Of a stretch of DNA of 64,000 nt, positions 42,951 to 51,633 are shown one piece after another. Source of the stretch: Saprospiraceae bacterium (GTDB lineage: Bacteria; Bacteroidota; Bacteroidia; Chitinophagales; Saprospiraceae); NCBI GenBank assembly GCA_013214355.1, contig JABSSL010000075.1, positions 62,001 to 126,000 of the forward strand, written 5' to 3'. The notes beneath the pieces are model-generated. The model had not been told where the DNA came from. It saw only the letters and a list, made by a program, of their open reading frames with translations, and searched no databases. The position numbers and the translations under genes are program-made. Positions within the stretch are counted from its first letter, which is position 1. Each line of letters starts with the position of its first letter.

Positions 42951-43988
42951 ATGTCTAAAAGAACTATCAAACAGCTAATTGGAAGAGGTTATCTGGAACA
43001 AGCCATTAATCTAATGATAGATCTAGTGGAGAAATATGGGAATAGTAGTGATGTGGAAAACACTTTGTATAATATTTCGGCTCAGTTCTACAGTAATGAG
43101 AAGACTCGGCAGAGCGGGAGACTTACAGCTGATCACTATGATACAACCAAGAACCGTCTCAATGGAAATTTGAGCGATATTTTGGATGACAATTTCAAAG
43201 AGATAGCAGATAGTGATATTCCGCAGAACCTTAAAGATCTTGTAGCACGAGGTGGAGTAGTAGTTGAGCCAGAGCCAGGGGATGAGAATGATATCGAGCC
43301 AGGAGGAACTGATGCTGCAACCTCGGATACCGCTATTGTTCTTTTTCTTAGTGCTAATCCATCCAGAACGGGTTTGCTTAAACTGAAGGACGAGCATTCT
43401 AATATTGCCACGGAATTGCAGGATAGTACTACCCTAAAGGTCAAAAGTGAGGAAGCCGTTTCTTTTTCCGAATTTTCCAAAGCTATCTACGGTCATGAAC
43501 CCAAGATTGTACACTTTTCTGGACATGGTGATTTAGAAGCTCCAGAAGTGAAGGAAGCCTACCGGGTGCGCGGGATAGGGAAACCGAAAGGACATGAGGA
43601 GGTCAAAGAGGAAAAAGATGAACCCGGGATCATTCTGTTTGATGAGTCTAAGCGCAATTCCCATTTTGTTAAGGCAAGTGTGTTGAAGGAGCTATTTTCC
43701 ACTGCAAAAGAGGTTATGGAAATACCTTTGGAGGCTGTCATCTTTAATGCCTGCCATTCAGAAGGTCAGGCTAAGGCCGTTTCGGAAGTTGGAATCAGTG
43801 TAATTGGTACCAGTAATGCCGTCGCAGATACAGCGGCGATAGCTTTTTCTAAAGGATTCTATTTTGGAATGGCAGAAGGAAAAGGAATCAAAAAATCCTT
43901 CATGTTAGCCCGAGTCCAAGCCATGGCATATGGAGAACCCAAGGACCGATTCACGCTATATGTAAATGGGGAAAAACAGCAACTCTAA
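42951..43988 (+). CDS. EAD-like adaptor domain fused to a CHAT caspase-like protease
   Basis: 345 residues. Residues ~1-80 are a small helical bundle (IKQLIGRGYLEQAINLMIDLV, then GNSSDVENTLYNISAQF and TTKNRLNGNLSDIL) that resembles effector-associated domain 11 (EAD11), an adaptor that joins effectors to their partners in bacterial conflict systems. A Pro/Glu/Asp linker (~98-125) follows, then a caspase-fold CHAT domain: VLFLSANPSRTGLLKL, IVHFSGHGD with His192, and VIFNACHSEGQAKAV with Cys268 form the catalytic dyad. Probably a protease triggered by a partner carrying a matching EAD elsewhere in the genome (inference). The stop is 1 bp from that of the converging methyltransferase. Confidence 0.75.
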   Translation: MSKRTIKQLIGRGYLEQAINLMIDLVEKYGNSSDVENTLYNISAQFYSNEKTRQSGRLTADHYDTTKNRLNGNLSDILDDNFKEIADSDIPQNLKDLVARGGVVVEPEPGDENDIEPGGTDAATSDTAIVLFLSANPSRTGLLKLKDEHSNIATELQDSTTLKVKSEEAVSFSEFSKAIYGHEPKIVHFSGHGDLEAPEVKEAYRVRGIGKPKGHEEVKEEKDEPGIILFDESKRNSHFVKASVLKELFSTAKEVMEIPLEAVIFNACHSEGQAKAVSEVGISVIGTSNAVADTAAIAFSKGFYFGMAEGKGIKKSFMLARVQAMAYGEPKDRFTLYVNGEKQQL

Positions 43989-43989
43989 C

Positions 43990-45135
43990 CTACAAGAGCT
44001 TCTCCAAATAGTGATATTCTATTCCAAAATCTTTCTTGATCTGGTCTACTTGCTCTAATGCATCATCTCTACCCGTGCCTAGCGTAGCGGTGATCATTAC
44101 ATTTTTGGGCGTATGTTCGGTCGAAATGAATTCAAAAACCTTGGTCTTGTAACCACTTGCTTCAAGTAAAAGAGACCGGATTCCATCCGTCACCAGTTCG
44201 GCCTGCCTTTCTTCCATAATGCCATGACGTAGTACGGACTGCAAGGCCGTTTGACATTGCATTTGCTTTCTGATCTGTTTGTGGCAACAAGGAGCCACTA
44301 CAATATAGGAAGATTGTGCCTTGATACCTTTTGCGATGGCAATGTCCGTAGCAATATCGCAAGCATGCAGAGCAATCAGCATATCGATCTTCTCCGGCTT
44401 GTACTCTTCTATATCCATAGCTAGGAACTTCAAGCGATCAAAGCCGATATCCTCTGCCAGCTGATTGCAGAAGTTTACCAGCTTTGACCGAAGCTCAATA
44501 CCGGTCATACTTGCCTGGATTTTCCGATTATTGACCAAATGGTCATACAGAGCGAATGTCAAATAGCCCTTTCCAGACCCCATGTCCACCAAGTGTGGAG
44601 TAGGTCCAAGGACTCCTTGATCAATCAAGCTATCAAGAATTTCGATATACTTATTAATCTGTCTGAATTTCTTTTGGCCCGTTTTCAACAGCTGGCCATC
44701 CTTCCCCGTTATTCCCATCGGATGGAGATATTTAGCCTGCTTAGGATCAATTAAGCGTTGCTTTTGCTTGTCGTGGTTGGCGGAGGGAGCTTCGGCGTGA
44801 CTGGCTTTTTTGGAGAATAATCTGGCCTTTCGCTTCCTATTGTATTGAAGACTATGATCTTGAGTGGTGGTGAAAAGATCAGCATTCAGGAATTCATCCC
44901 CCAGCCAAAGAGTGATTAGCGTAATCGCCTCTTCGACTGGATGATTCTTAACCTCATCTCGATTGGTATACCGAAGCGTAAAGGATAAAACCCATTCTTC
45001 TTTTAGCTGGATCAACCTGGCAAAGATGTTCCTTAATGCTCCACCTTTATTACTGGGTTTGCTTAGGGTGAGCTTCACAAAGGATTGTTCCTCCACAGAG
45101 GTTCTCAAATGTTGTATGAATGTTTCTGCTGCCAT
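43990..45135 (-). CDS. SAM-dependent methyltransferase (Methyltransf_32 type)
   Basis: 381 residues. The SAM loop HLVDMGSGKGYLTFALYDHL is near 163-185, followed by TGIELRSKLVNFCNQL, LKFLAMDIEEY and IALHACDIATDIAIAKG; YIVVAPCCHKQIRKQM holds the double cysteine typical of this family. The N-terminal ~100 residues (FVKLTLSKPSNKGGALRNIFARLI) form an RNA-binding-like domain. Homologues are rRNA-type methyltransferases in annotation, but the target is unproven. Confidence 0.82.
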   Translation of the reverse strand: MAAETFIQHLRTSVEEQSFVKLTLSKPSNKGGALRNIFARLIQLKEEWVLSFTLRYTNRDEVKNHPVEEAITLITLWLGDEFLNADLFTTTQDHSLQYNRKRKARLFSKKASHAEAPSANHDKQKQRLIDPKQAKYLHPMGITGKDGQLLKTGQKKFRQINKYIEILDSLIDQGVLGPTPHLVDMGSGKGYLTFALYDHLVNNRKIQASMTGIELRSKLVNFCNQLAEDIGFDRLKFLAMDIEEYKPEKIDMLIALHACDIATDIAIAKGIKAQSSYIVVAPCCHKQIRKQMQCQTALQSVLRHGIMEERQAELVTDGIRSLLLEASGYKTKVFEFISTEHTPKNVMITATLGTGRDDALEQVDQIKKDFGIEYHYLEKLL

Positions 45136-45183
45136 TAGATTGCAATACTACCAATCTTTTGGGGATCTAAAGTAAATAGAATC

Positions 45184-46455
45184 CTAGTTTTTCAGAATGG
45201 CGCCTCCAATAGCGCAATTCAGGCAGTTTTTGGACTGACAATAATTGCCGTGTAATTCTAATAAGGCCTGACTTTGAGATGCATTTGTGGCATTAAAACC
45301 TACGTTTTCCCACTTGGCCATCAAGTGATTGGATTCTGGAGGAATATTTTCTATTAATTGTACGGCCAGCTCACAGTAAGTCGGCAAATCTTTTTCTCTA
45401 CCATATAAGAAAAGGATTGGGGCAAGCGCGTTGATGGTCAGAAGGTGGATAGTACCTCTTCCTAGTGATTTTAGTTTGGGCGGCGAGGCTTTGTCTAATA
45501 CATAATGTTCTTTCCAATAACCCGAGACCTGTATCTCGAATAGGTTTTCCACTTCTTTGAGGGTTTGAAGGGCAAGTACTTTACTGAAAAGGTGTTCCGT
45601 TTGGTGGTAGAGTTTGGCCAATTGGGCCAAGCGGACGGTGGGGAAATTGGCAGGCCGCATGCGCATAAATTTCCAATAGACAGCTGACATCGGCTTTAGT
45701 TGAAACTTGTGTGCTAGATATTGATATTCTCGCTGTAAACGCATTGGGTATTCTCCTGAAAAACTTCGTTCCAGAAGGCCTGCTTGGCCAAAGAGTAGTG
45801 CTTCTAACTGTAGCAGATTGTGTTGATGTTTTCGTACAAGGGAAAATGGGAGCACCTTAGTTAACTGCTCGAAGGCATCGCCGTTGACCTTCATGCCGAA
45901 ACTCTTTGCTAAGCACTGGTACAGGCAAGCTTCCCAATGGAATTTATTGCTTTCTAAAACCTTCTTCATGTATACGCATCGTCTTTCGAGTCGTTCTACT
46001 AGGAGGCGATCCAGCCAAAGTTGGCGGGTAATGGGAGAAACCCCCGAAATCATTTTCTGACAGGGAATCCAATCCGTATTGTGCTGCATACTCTTGTATA
46101 ATCCAGCGACTTTGGCAGGGATGCGAGATTGTAGCTCCAAGCAAGGAATCTGGGTCCCGTCTCGGTGTGTAATGGGAGTATCTTCTTCGAGAACAACGTG
46201 TAGGATAACATTTTCATAAGCGGGATCTTGCTGGTGTCCATGCTTCGTCCAGTCAGAGGCTTTTAAGTGCATTTCAACATTACCGACCCAGAGGGTGTCC
46301 CCGATTTGAATCCGAGCATGGGTGAAATCCGGGCCGGCGTTCTGATTATGGTTGCCGAATTGGATAATGGTGATCTTCTGACCCTGGGTAGTAAAAAGCT
46401 TAGTACAGTCAAAGCGTTGCATACGCCAGACATAGTGGAGTAGTTCTTCTTTCAT
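45184..46455 (-). CDS. DUF2851 family protein
   Basis: 423 residues from the ATG at 46455, which gives the family start MKEELLHYVWRMQRFDCTKLFTTQG. GNHNQNAGPDFTHARIQIGDTLWVGNVEMHLKASDW is the DUF2851 signature, a nuclease-like core with conserved Asn/Asp/His residues. The C-terminus ends in a cysteine cluster (YCQSKNCLNCAIGGAIL). The family is Bacteroidota-specific; a nuclease activity is suspected from the core pattern, not shown. It is separated by 48 bp from the methyltransferase on the same strand. Confidence 0.88.
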   Translation of the reverse strand: MKEELLHYVWRMQRFDCTKLFTTQGQKITIIQFGNHNQNAGPDFTHARIQIGDTLWVGNVEMHLKASDWTKHGHQQDPAYENVILHVVLEEDTPITHRDGTQIPCLELQSRIPAKVAGLYKSMQHNTDWIPCQKMISGVSPITRQLWLDRLLVERLERRCVYMKKVLESNKFHWEACLYQCLAKSFGMKVNGDAFEQLTKVLPFSLVRKHQHNLLQLEALLFGQAGLLERSFSGEYPMRLQREYQYLAHKFQLKPMSAVYWKFMRMRPANFPTVRLAQLAKLYHQTEHLFSKVLALQTLKEVENLFEIQVSGYWKEHYVLDKASPPKLKSLGRGTIHLLTINALAPILFLYGREKDLPTYCELAVQLIENIPPESNHLMAKWENVGFNATNASQSQALLELHGNYCQSKNCLNCAIGGAILKN

Positions 46456-46645
46456 GAGAGCGACGTTTTTTGAAAAATACAATATCGAGGAATGTCCACC
46501 TGTTTGGGTAGAGTTCAACGGTATCTACAAGTGCTTAGGGCAAGTAAAACTTACCTCAAACGCTTACAGAATGTAATGGTTAGTTATTTAATTTGATAGG
46601 AAACGGGGCGCGTTATGTATCCAAATATAAGATAAATATTCTATA

Positions 46646-47158
46646 CTACTCAAGTTCGCGACTACTGCTGATCCGTTCAAGGATGTTGAAAGTGAAATCA
46701 TATTCGTTTTTCTCGTCGGCCTTACGCGCTTCTTGAGAAACTAGTTTCCATTTTTCTTCATCAATTTTCGGGAAAAAGATGTCTCCCTCTATGTCGGCAT
46801 GAACGGTAGTCAGATAGAGTCGATCCCAATAGGATTGGCTAAGTTCATAAATCTGTCCACCACCAATAATGAATGCTTCCTCTTCGCCATTATCGTGAGC
46901 TATCGTTAAGGCCTCCTCTACCGATGAAGCCTTGATACAGTTGCTAGCAATAAAGAATGGGTTCCGTGATATGACGATATTGGTCCGCTTAGGGAGCGGC
47001 CGGCCAATCGATTCATACGATTTTCGGCCCATAATAATGTGATGATTCAAGGTGGTTTTCTTGAAGTACTTCAGGTCCGCTGGCAGATACCAGGGGATAT
47101 CATTGTTTTTTCCTATCACATTGTTGTTGGCAGTCGCCACTATGGCCGATACGATCAT
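46646..47158 (-). CDS. folA: Dihydrofolate reductase
   Basis: 170 residues. VSAIVATANNNVIGKNNDIPWYLPADLKYFKKTT (substrate and NADPH sites), HHIIMGRKSYESIGRPLPKRTNIVISR and AFIIGGGQIYELS are all intact. It reduces dihydrofolate to tetrahydrofolate. Last gene of an operon with capA-like and aminotransferase genes (spacing 11 bp). Confidence 0.96.
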   Translation of the reverse strand: MIVSAIVATANNNVIGKNNDIPWYLPADLKYFKKTTLNHHIIMGRKSYESIGRPLPKRTNIVISRNPFFIASNCIKASSVEEALTIAHDNGEEEAFIIGGGQIYELSQSYWDRLYLTTVHADIEGDIFFPKIDEEKWKLVSQEARKADEKNEYDFTFNILERISSSRELE

Positions 47159-47169
47159 AAGTTCTGGTC

Positions 47170-48351
47170 CTAATTTTCTGCTTCTTCAAATAAGCCCGGC
47201 AAAGATAGCTTTCTTTCGGAACTGTTGTACTTGCCAAGGTGGGCGCGCATGCGGCGGGCGAAGTCAGACATGGCCTTCCATGATCCTGCCGGAATTTTGG
47301 CTTTATACTCAGGGTTCTGCTCAAAGGCAGAAATCGGAATTAAACGATAGGTCATTTCTTTGTCCTCTCCCTTTTCTATATAGCGCCACACCGGTATGTA
47401 ATTATGGCTATCCATGAAAGTACTCCCATTAACCAAGTCTTTCTTCAGGGTGACTTCCACAATCAATCCACCATCTGTATTGGTTTTTCGCTGACCGGAA
47501 ATAAAATTCCCTAATGAATAAGCAACGAGACCCGTTTTTCTTGGATCCTTTGGTAACGCCTGCGTTTTGATGGGTTGGATGACGTGTGGATGGGCGCCAA
47601 TGATGAGATCCGCTCCCCAATCGAAGATTTTTTCCGCCAGTTTTCTTTGAGTTCGACTTTCGATTAATTGATATTCTTGTCCCCAATGCATCATCACGAT
47701 GATGGCATCTGGCTCTAAGGCTTTAGCTTCCTCCATGTCTGCCTCGATCTGTTCCTCATCTATTTCATTGACAATGGTGGGGGCAACGGTGCGAAGGCCA
47801 TTTGTCCCATAAGTATAATTCAAAAAGGCTAGCTTAAAAGGCCCTTTGTAGACGATTAATGGGTAGTAGGCATCTCTTATCTGCTGATTCTGAAAGGTTC
47901 CCGTATGGTAAAAATAGTAGTCGTCTAAAGTCAGAATGGTATTGATAACTCCCATTTTTCCGCCATCATTAGAGTGGTTGTTGGACGTGACCAAGACGTC
48001 GAAACCAGCGTGCCTTAGGGCTAAAGCCAAGTCATCTGGGCTTCGAAATCGAGGATAGCCTTTATATGGGGGCTTTCCGGGCAGGGTTAGTTCTAGATTG
48101 CCGATGGCTAGATCAGCTTCTTGAAGTATGGGTCTCACCCATTCGAAGCAAGGCGTATAATCATACATGGAATCTTTGACTACCTCTGCAGCGGCAATTT
48201 GAGAGTCATGCCCCATGATGTCTCCGACGAAGGTCAACTTAATCTCTGCCGTGTCTGGGTAAGTGGATTGTCCCAACAAGGGATCCACAAAACTAGTCGC
48301 CAATAAAAAAAGTAAACCTAGTAGCAAATGGGGGGTAGGTATCTTGTTCAT
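47170..48351 (-). CDS. CapA-family metallophosphatase-like exported protein
   Basis: 393 residues from the ATG at 48351, giving a signal peptide (MNKIPTPHLLLGLLFLLATS); a frame opening further upstream overlaps the aminotransferase gene. FVGDIMGHDSQIAAAEVVKD, AIGNLELTLPGKPPYKGYP, VLVTSNNHSNDGGKMGVINTI, IVMMHWGQEYQLIES and GADLIIGAHPHVIQPI are the CapA/PgsA metallophosphatase motifs. Family members act in poly-gamma-glutamate synthesis, but no pgsB/C partner is nearby, so the role is open. Confidence 0.88.
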   Translation of the reverse strand: MNKIPTPHLLLGLLFLLATSFVDPLLGQSTYPDTAEIKLTFVGDIMGHDSQIAAAEVVKDSMYDYTPCFEWVRPILQEADLAIGNLELTLPGKPPYKGYPRFRSPDDLALALRHAGFDVLVTSNNHSNDGGKMGVINTILTLDDYYFYHTGTFQNQQIRDAYYPLIVYKGPFKLAFLNYTYGTNGLRTVAPTIVNEIDEEQIEADMEEAKALEPDAIIVMMHWGQEYQLIESRTQRKLAEKIFDWGADLIIGAHPHVIQPIKTQALPKDPRKTGLVAYSLGNFISGQRKTNTDGGLIVEVTLKKDLVNGSTFMDSHNYIPVWRYIEKGEDKEMTYRLIPISAFEQNPEYKAKIPAGSWKAMSDFARRMRAHLGKYNSSERKLSLPGLFEEAEN

Positions 48352-48361
48352 ATTGTTGGTT

Positions 48362-49504
48362 TCAGACTTTTTGTAGAAGAAGACCTGCCTTCTCCAGTGT
48401 TTCTTCCGTTTTCGCAAAACAAAGTCGTATGATCTTATCGTCTCTGCCATCAGAGTAAAAGACCGAAACGGGAATTGCCGCTACGCCATATTCAGTAGTA
48501 AGCCGTTTGGCAAATTCAGTATCTGCTTCTTCACTAATGTCACTATAATCAAACAAATGGAAATAAGTGCCATCACAATGCAAGGGATTCAACCGACTCC
48601 CATCCATTGTTGAAAGGAAAAAATCACGCTTTTTTTCAAAGAAACTCGACAAATAGGTATAAGTGCTTTCATCCTGCAAATATTCCGCTAATGCATATTG
48701 CATCGGAGTGTTTACACTGAAAACATTGAACTGGTGCACTTTCCGAAATTCCTTCATTAAATGACTAGGCGCTACACAATAGCCAATCTTCCAGCCGGTA
48801 GCATGAAAGGTTTTACCGAAAGAGTAAACGGCAAGGCTTCGTTCGCGTAGTTTCGGATACCTCAGTACGCTTTGATGCGCTTCGCCACCGTAGATTAAAT
48901 GCTCATATACCTCATCACTTAGTACTAAAATATCGGTTCCTTCTGTTAATTGCTCCAGTTTTTCAAGATCTGCTTTTCGCAGAATACTGCCCGTCGGATT
49001 ATGTGGGGTATTGATAATGATCATCCTGGTTTTAGGGGTGATCAATTGCTCAAATTCTTTCCAATCCACACTGTAAGTAGGTGCTTTCAACTCATAGATC
49101 ACAGGCACTCCTCCACATACTTCAATGGAAGGGCGATAGGAATCGTAAGCAGGTTCTAGTAAGATAACTTCATCACCTGGATGAACGAAGGCGGAGATGG
49201 CGGTAAACAATCCCTGCGTTGCTCCAGCGGTTACGGTGATTTCCTGGTCAGGGTCAGCGGCATAAGCAAATAAACGATTGACTTTATGCGCTAAAATCTG
49301 GCGCAATGCCGGGACACCTGCCATTGGAGCATATTGGTTAAACCCCTTTTGCATGTAGGCGTGAACCAGCTCATTTAATTTAGGATCGGTAGGGAAATTA
49401 GGAAAGCCTTGCGATAAATTAATAGCATTGTGCTCGTTCGCTAAGGCAGACATCACCGTGAAAATAGTTGTACCCGTATTAGGTAGTTTGGACGTGAGCT
49501 GCAT
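48362..49504 (-). CDS. PLP-dependent methionine/kynurenine-type aminotransferase
   Basis: 380 residues from the ATG at 49504 (a TTG eight codons earlier is not used). Fold-type I class I/II: NLSQGFPNFPTDPKL, TAGATQGLFTAISAFVHPGDEVILLEPAYDSY, INTPHNPTGSIL, and AVYSFGKTFHATGWKIGYCVAP with the Schiff-base Lys. It resembles YbdL, an E. coli methionine aminotransferase. First gene of the operon with capA-like and folA, which suggests a link to methionine salvage or folate metabolism (inference). Confidence 0.88.
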   Translation of the reverse strand: MQLTSKLPNTGTTIFTVMSALANEHNAINLSQGFPNFPTDPKLNELVHAYMQKGFNQYAPMAGVPALRQILAHKVNRLFAYAADPDQEITVTAGATQGLFTAISAFVHPGDEVILLEPAYDSYRPSIEVCGGVPVIYELKAPTYSVDWKEFEQLITPKTRMIIINTPHNPTGSILRKADLEKLEQLTEGTDILVLSDEVYEHLIYGGEAHQSVLRYPKLRERSLAVYSFGKTFHATGWKIGYCVAPSHLMKEFRKVHQFNVFSVNTPMQYALAEYLQDESTYTYLSSFFEKKRDFFLSTMDGSRLNPLHCDGTYFHLFDYSDISEEADTEFAKRLTTEYGVAAIPVSVFYSDGRDDKIIRLCFAKTEETLEKAGLLLQKV

Positions 49505-49671
49505 GCAGGAATATTTGTTTTTGGCCAAATTAAGGAAAGAGGCACAAATAAAGAACCTCAGGCCACGATATCTTCAGCTAGTATTAGGGTACATAGAATG
49601 GCCTGGCCAAGAAATCTCTTGAGCAGTTGGGCTAGTTGTCAGCAGCGAGTGATGGGAGTCGAAAAAGGCTA

Positions 49672-49923
49672 CTAATTTTCAAATTTGCTGTAGATCTTAT
49701 CGATCACACGGGCGAGTACTAGGTCCTTTTCAGTGACAATGTTTCCGGCATCATGCGTATTCAGGTGGATTTCAACCGTATTCCAAACGTTAGACCAGTT
49801 TGGATGGTGATTCATTTTTTCCGCATGAAAGGCGACTTCTGTCATAAAAGCGAAAGCTTCTGTGAAATCACGGAAGGTATAGGTTGCGTTTAATTGGTCA
49901 TTTTCTTCGATCCAGCGTGACAT
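49672..49923 (-). CDS. phhB: Pterin-4a-carbinolamine dehydratase
   Basis: 83 residues. FRDFTEAFAFMTEVAFHAEKMNHHPNWSNVWNTVEIHLNTHDAGNIVTEKD contains the catalytic HHP triad site and the family pattern. It dehydrates 4a-hydroxy-tetrahydrobiopterin. In bacteria without phenylalanine hydroxylase it may serve a folate or pterin repair role; the neighbouring folA fits that, though a direct link is inferred. Confidence 0.9.
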   Translation of the reverse strand: MSRWIEENDQLNATYTFRDFTEAFAFMTEVAFHAEKMNHHPNWSNVWNTVEIHLNTHDAGNIVTEKDLVLARVIDKIYSKFEN

Positions 49924-50190
49924 AATGGAATAGCGTTTTGGGTGAATAAGGGTAGTGATCGTGTAACGGAATTTTGGCGTAAAGTGTTTAGGAGAATACT
50001 TCCAACATCATGATTTTTTAAACGAAAATTCGGCACGGAATATGCGAATGTGTCTCATTGAAGGATGGAAGGTCGCTGTCAAGATCTAGCCTCTTTACAC
50101 TATTAGGGAAAAATACCAGATTATCTTGATCCCTTCTTTCTGATCTGAAAGTATGAAATGGAGGGGACTGGAAAATTCAATCAAGAGCCT

Positions 50191-50198
50191 TAACTTTG
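50191..50198 (+). promoter_or_regulatory. -7 box TAACTTTG, predicted leaderless start of the LuxR-type gene
   Basis: A perfect TAnnTTTG ends 5 bp before the ATG at 50204, with CTG (50168-50170) 20 nt upstream as a poor -33. It argues for the inner start codon rather than the ATG at 50153. Confidence 0.5.
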
Positions 50199-50203
50199 AG
50201 CAT

Positions 50204-50650
50204 ATGAGTCGTACGGTTATCCTCTACGGTATTGGTTTGGCTTTGCTGATGGTAGCCTTGAAGTCGATCGAGTATCGCTATATGTTGCGTGATCTATCGA
50301 TGGAGTTCTATGTAACCTTAGTTGCCCTCTTATTTACTGGGATTGGGCTATGGGTAGGCATTAAATTGCGTAATAAAACCGTCGTTCAACCGATCAATAC
50401 AAACACCGTTGAAGTAGAAAATAAGGCTGTGCCAAAGGATCAGTTGTTAGCTCGAATCGGAATCAGTCAGAGAGAATTTGAAGTACTCGAACTCATCGCC
50501 GAAGGTTGCACCAATCAGGAAATTGCCGATCGACTATTTATTTCTCTCAATACCGTTAAGACTCATTCCTCTAACCTCTTCGCAAAGCTAGATGTCAAGC
50601 GTCGAACTCAGGCCGTCCAAAGGGCAAAAGAGTTAACTTTACTAGGATAG
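50204..50650 (+). CDS. Membrane-bound LuxR-type transcription regulator
   Basis: 148 residues from the ATG at 50204, chosen from the promoter position (the frame opens 17 codons earlier). Two transmembrane segments (~3-21 and 33-51: RTVILYGIGLALLMVAL; FYVTLVALLFTGIGLWVGI) precede a LuxR helix-turn-helix: ISQREFEVLELIAEGCTNQEIADRLFISLNTVKTHSSNLFAKLDVKRR. No sensory or receiver domain. It is followed by a DUF4199 gene, its common neighbour in Bacteroidota, so it probably regulates that gene. Confidence 0.8.
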   Translation: MSRTVILYGIGLALLMVALKSIEYRYMLRDLSMEFYVTLVALLFTGIGLWVGIKLRNKTVVQPINTNTVEVENKAVPKDQLLARIGISQREFEVLELIAEGCTNQEIADRLFISLNTVKTHSSNLFAKLDVKRRTQAVQRAKELTLLG

Positions 50651-50706
50651 TAGTATTTCCGAATTAGTCGTTTCCAACACAAGCTTTTACTGCACTTTTA
50701 CCACTA

Positions 50707-50758
50707 GTACTTTCGGGTGAAAAGCGTTAGTACTACCTCAATTGGTACTTTCAGGTGA
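50707..50758. repeat. Direct 14-bp repeat in front of the DUF4199 gene
   Basis: GTACTTTC(G/A)GGTGA occurs at 50707-50720 and 50745-50758 with one mismatch, 38 bp apart, and GTACTACC lies between. This sits in the spacer between the LuxR-type gene and DUF4199, about 25 bp before the candidate -7 box, a plausible binding site for the regulator. Confidence 0.5.
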
Positions 50759-50780
50759 TGCATCATCTGGAGTAGTCCCC

Positions 50781-50788
50781 TACATTTG
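50781..50788 (+). promoter_or_regulatory. -7 box TACATTTG of the DUF4199 gene
   Basis: A perfect TAnnTTTG, 36 bp before the ATG; no good -33 box, which fits dependence on an activator bound at the upstream direct repeat (inference). Confidence 0.45.
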
Positions 50789-50824
50789 AAGTATCAAACA
50801 TTACAAACTAAAATATCCATACAG

Positions 50825-51364
50825 ATGAAAAAAACAGTACTGACCTACGGCCCGATAGCAGGTGTTATAATCGTTCTACTAATGGCTTTATTCATTGGTC
50901 TAATGAGTAAAGAACAGGATTTTCAAATGGGAGAGATCTTGGGTTATGCTTCCATGATCGTTGCCCTCTCTACTATCTTTGTAGGTATCCGGAAGTACCG
51001 GGATGATGAGCTTGGAGGGATGATTACTTTTGGCAAAGCTTTCCAAGTAGGGTTGTTGATCACACTCGTCGCTTCAGCGATTTATGTAGCCGCTTGGATG
51101 TTTTATTCTGCCGGGGGAGGTGCCGATGAAATGATGACGGCTTTTCTTGACCAAACGGTAGAGAAAATGAAAGCTAGCGGAGCAACTGAAGCGGAGATTA
51201 GTGCTAAGGTGACAGAGATGGAACAGTTTCAAGAAATGTATAAGAACCCCATCGTAAAGATTGGCATTACCTTTCTAGAGATATTTCCTGTCGGCCTCAT
51301 TATATCCTTGATTGCTGCGGCCTTGTTGCGTAAGACCGAGGCGAATGTCGCAGCAGCATCGTAA
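50825..51364 (+). CDS. DUF4199 family membrane protein
   Basis: 179 residues from the ATG at 50825 (a 13-codon extension is open but lacks family look). Four membrane segments: TVLTYGPIAGVIIVLLMALFIGLM, GEILGYASMIVALSTIFVGIRKYRD, FGKAFQVGLLITLVASAIYVAAWMFY and a final IGITFLEIFPVGLIISLIAAALL. FVGIRKYRDDELGG is the family signature. Function unknown. Follows the LuxR-type regulator. Confidence 0.85.
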   Translation: MKKTVLTYGPIAGVIIVLLMALFIGLMSKEQDFQMGEILGYASMIVALSTIFVGIRKYRDDELGGMITFGKAFQVGLLITLVASAIYVAAWMFYSAGGGADEMMTAFLDQTVEKMKASGATEAEISAKVTEMEQFQEMYKNPIVKIGITFLEIFPVGLIISLIAAALLRKTEANVAAAS

Positions 51365-51468
51365 GGTCTGGTGCGCTGATAATTTTTGTGTGGTAAGCCA
51401 ACTGAAACCTAAATCAAAACGCTCGTGACAGGGAGGTCGACGCGTTGATGATCTTCGCTTTAAGCTGC

Positions 51469-51509
51469 CCGTCTAGCTAGCCGGATAGACCTGTCCGGCG
51501 GCCAGACGG
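51469..51509. repeat. 41-bp imperfect palindrome
   Basis: CCGTCTAGCTAGCCGGATAG (51469-51488) pairs with CTGTCCGGCGGCCAGACGG (51491-51509) with a two-base tip and four unpaired or mismatched positions. GC-rich in an AT-richer spacer between DUF4199 and the VanX-like gene, and possibly a member of a dispersed palindrome family. Confidence 0.6.
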
Positions 51510-51614
51510 AACCATGAAAATTCTCGGAGGAGGAAATACTTTTACAAAGTATACAAAGACATAGCTGGCCCCATAGGAGCCATGACGAGGCAACCCCCTT
51601 TTCATGGCTCTTCT

Positions 51615-51622
51615 TATATTTG
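51615..51622 (+). promoter_or_regulatory. -7 box TATATTTG of the VanX-like gene
   Basis: A perfect TAnnTTTG ending 11 bp before the ATG at 51634; no clear -33. It supports the inner start over the ATG at 51604, which would lie upstream of the box. Confidence 0.5.
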
Positions 51623-51633
51623 TCGAAAAGATA

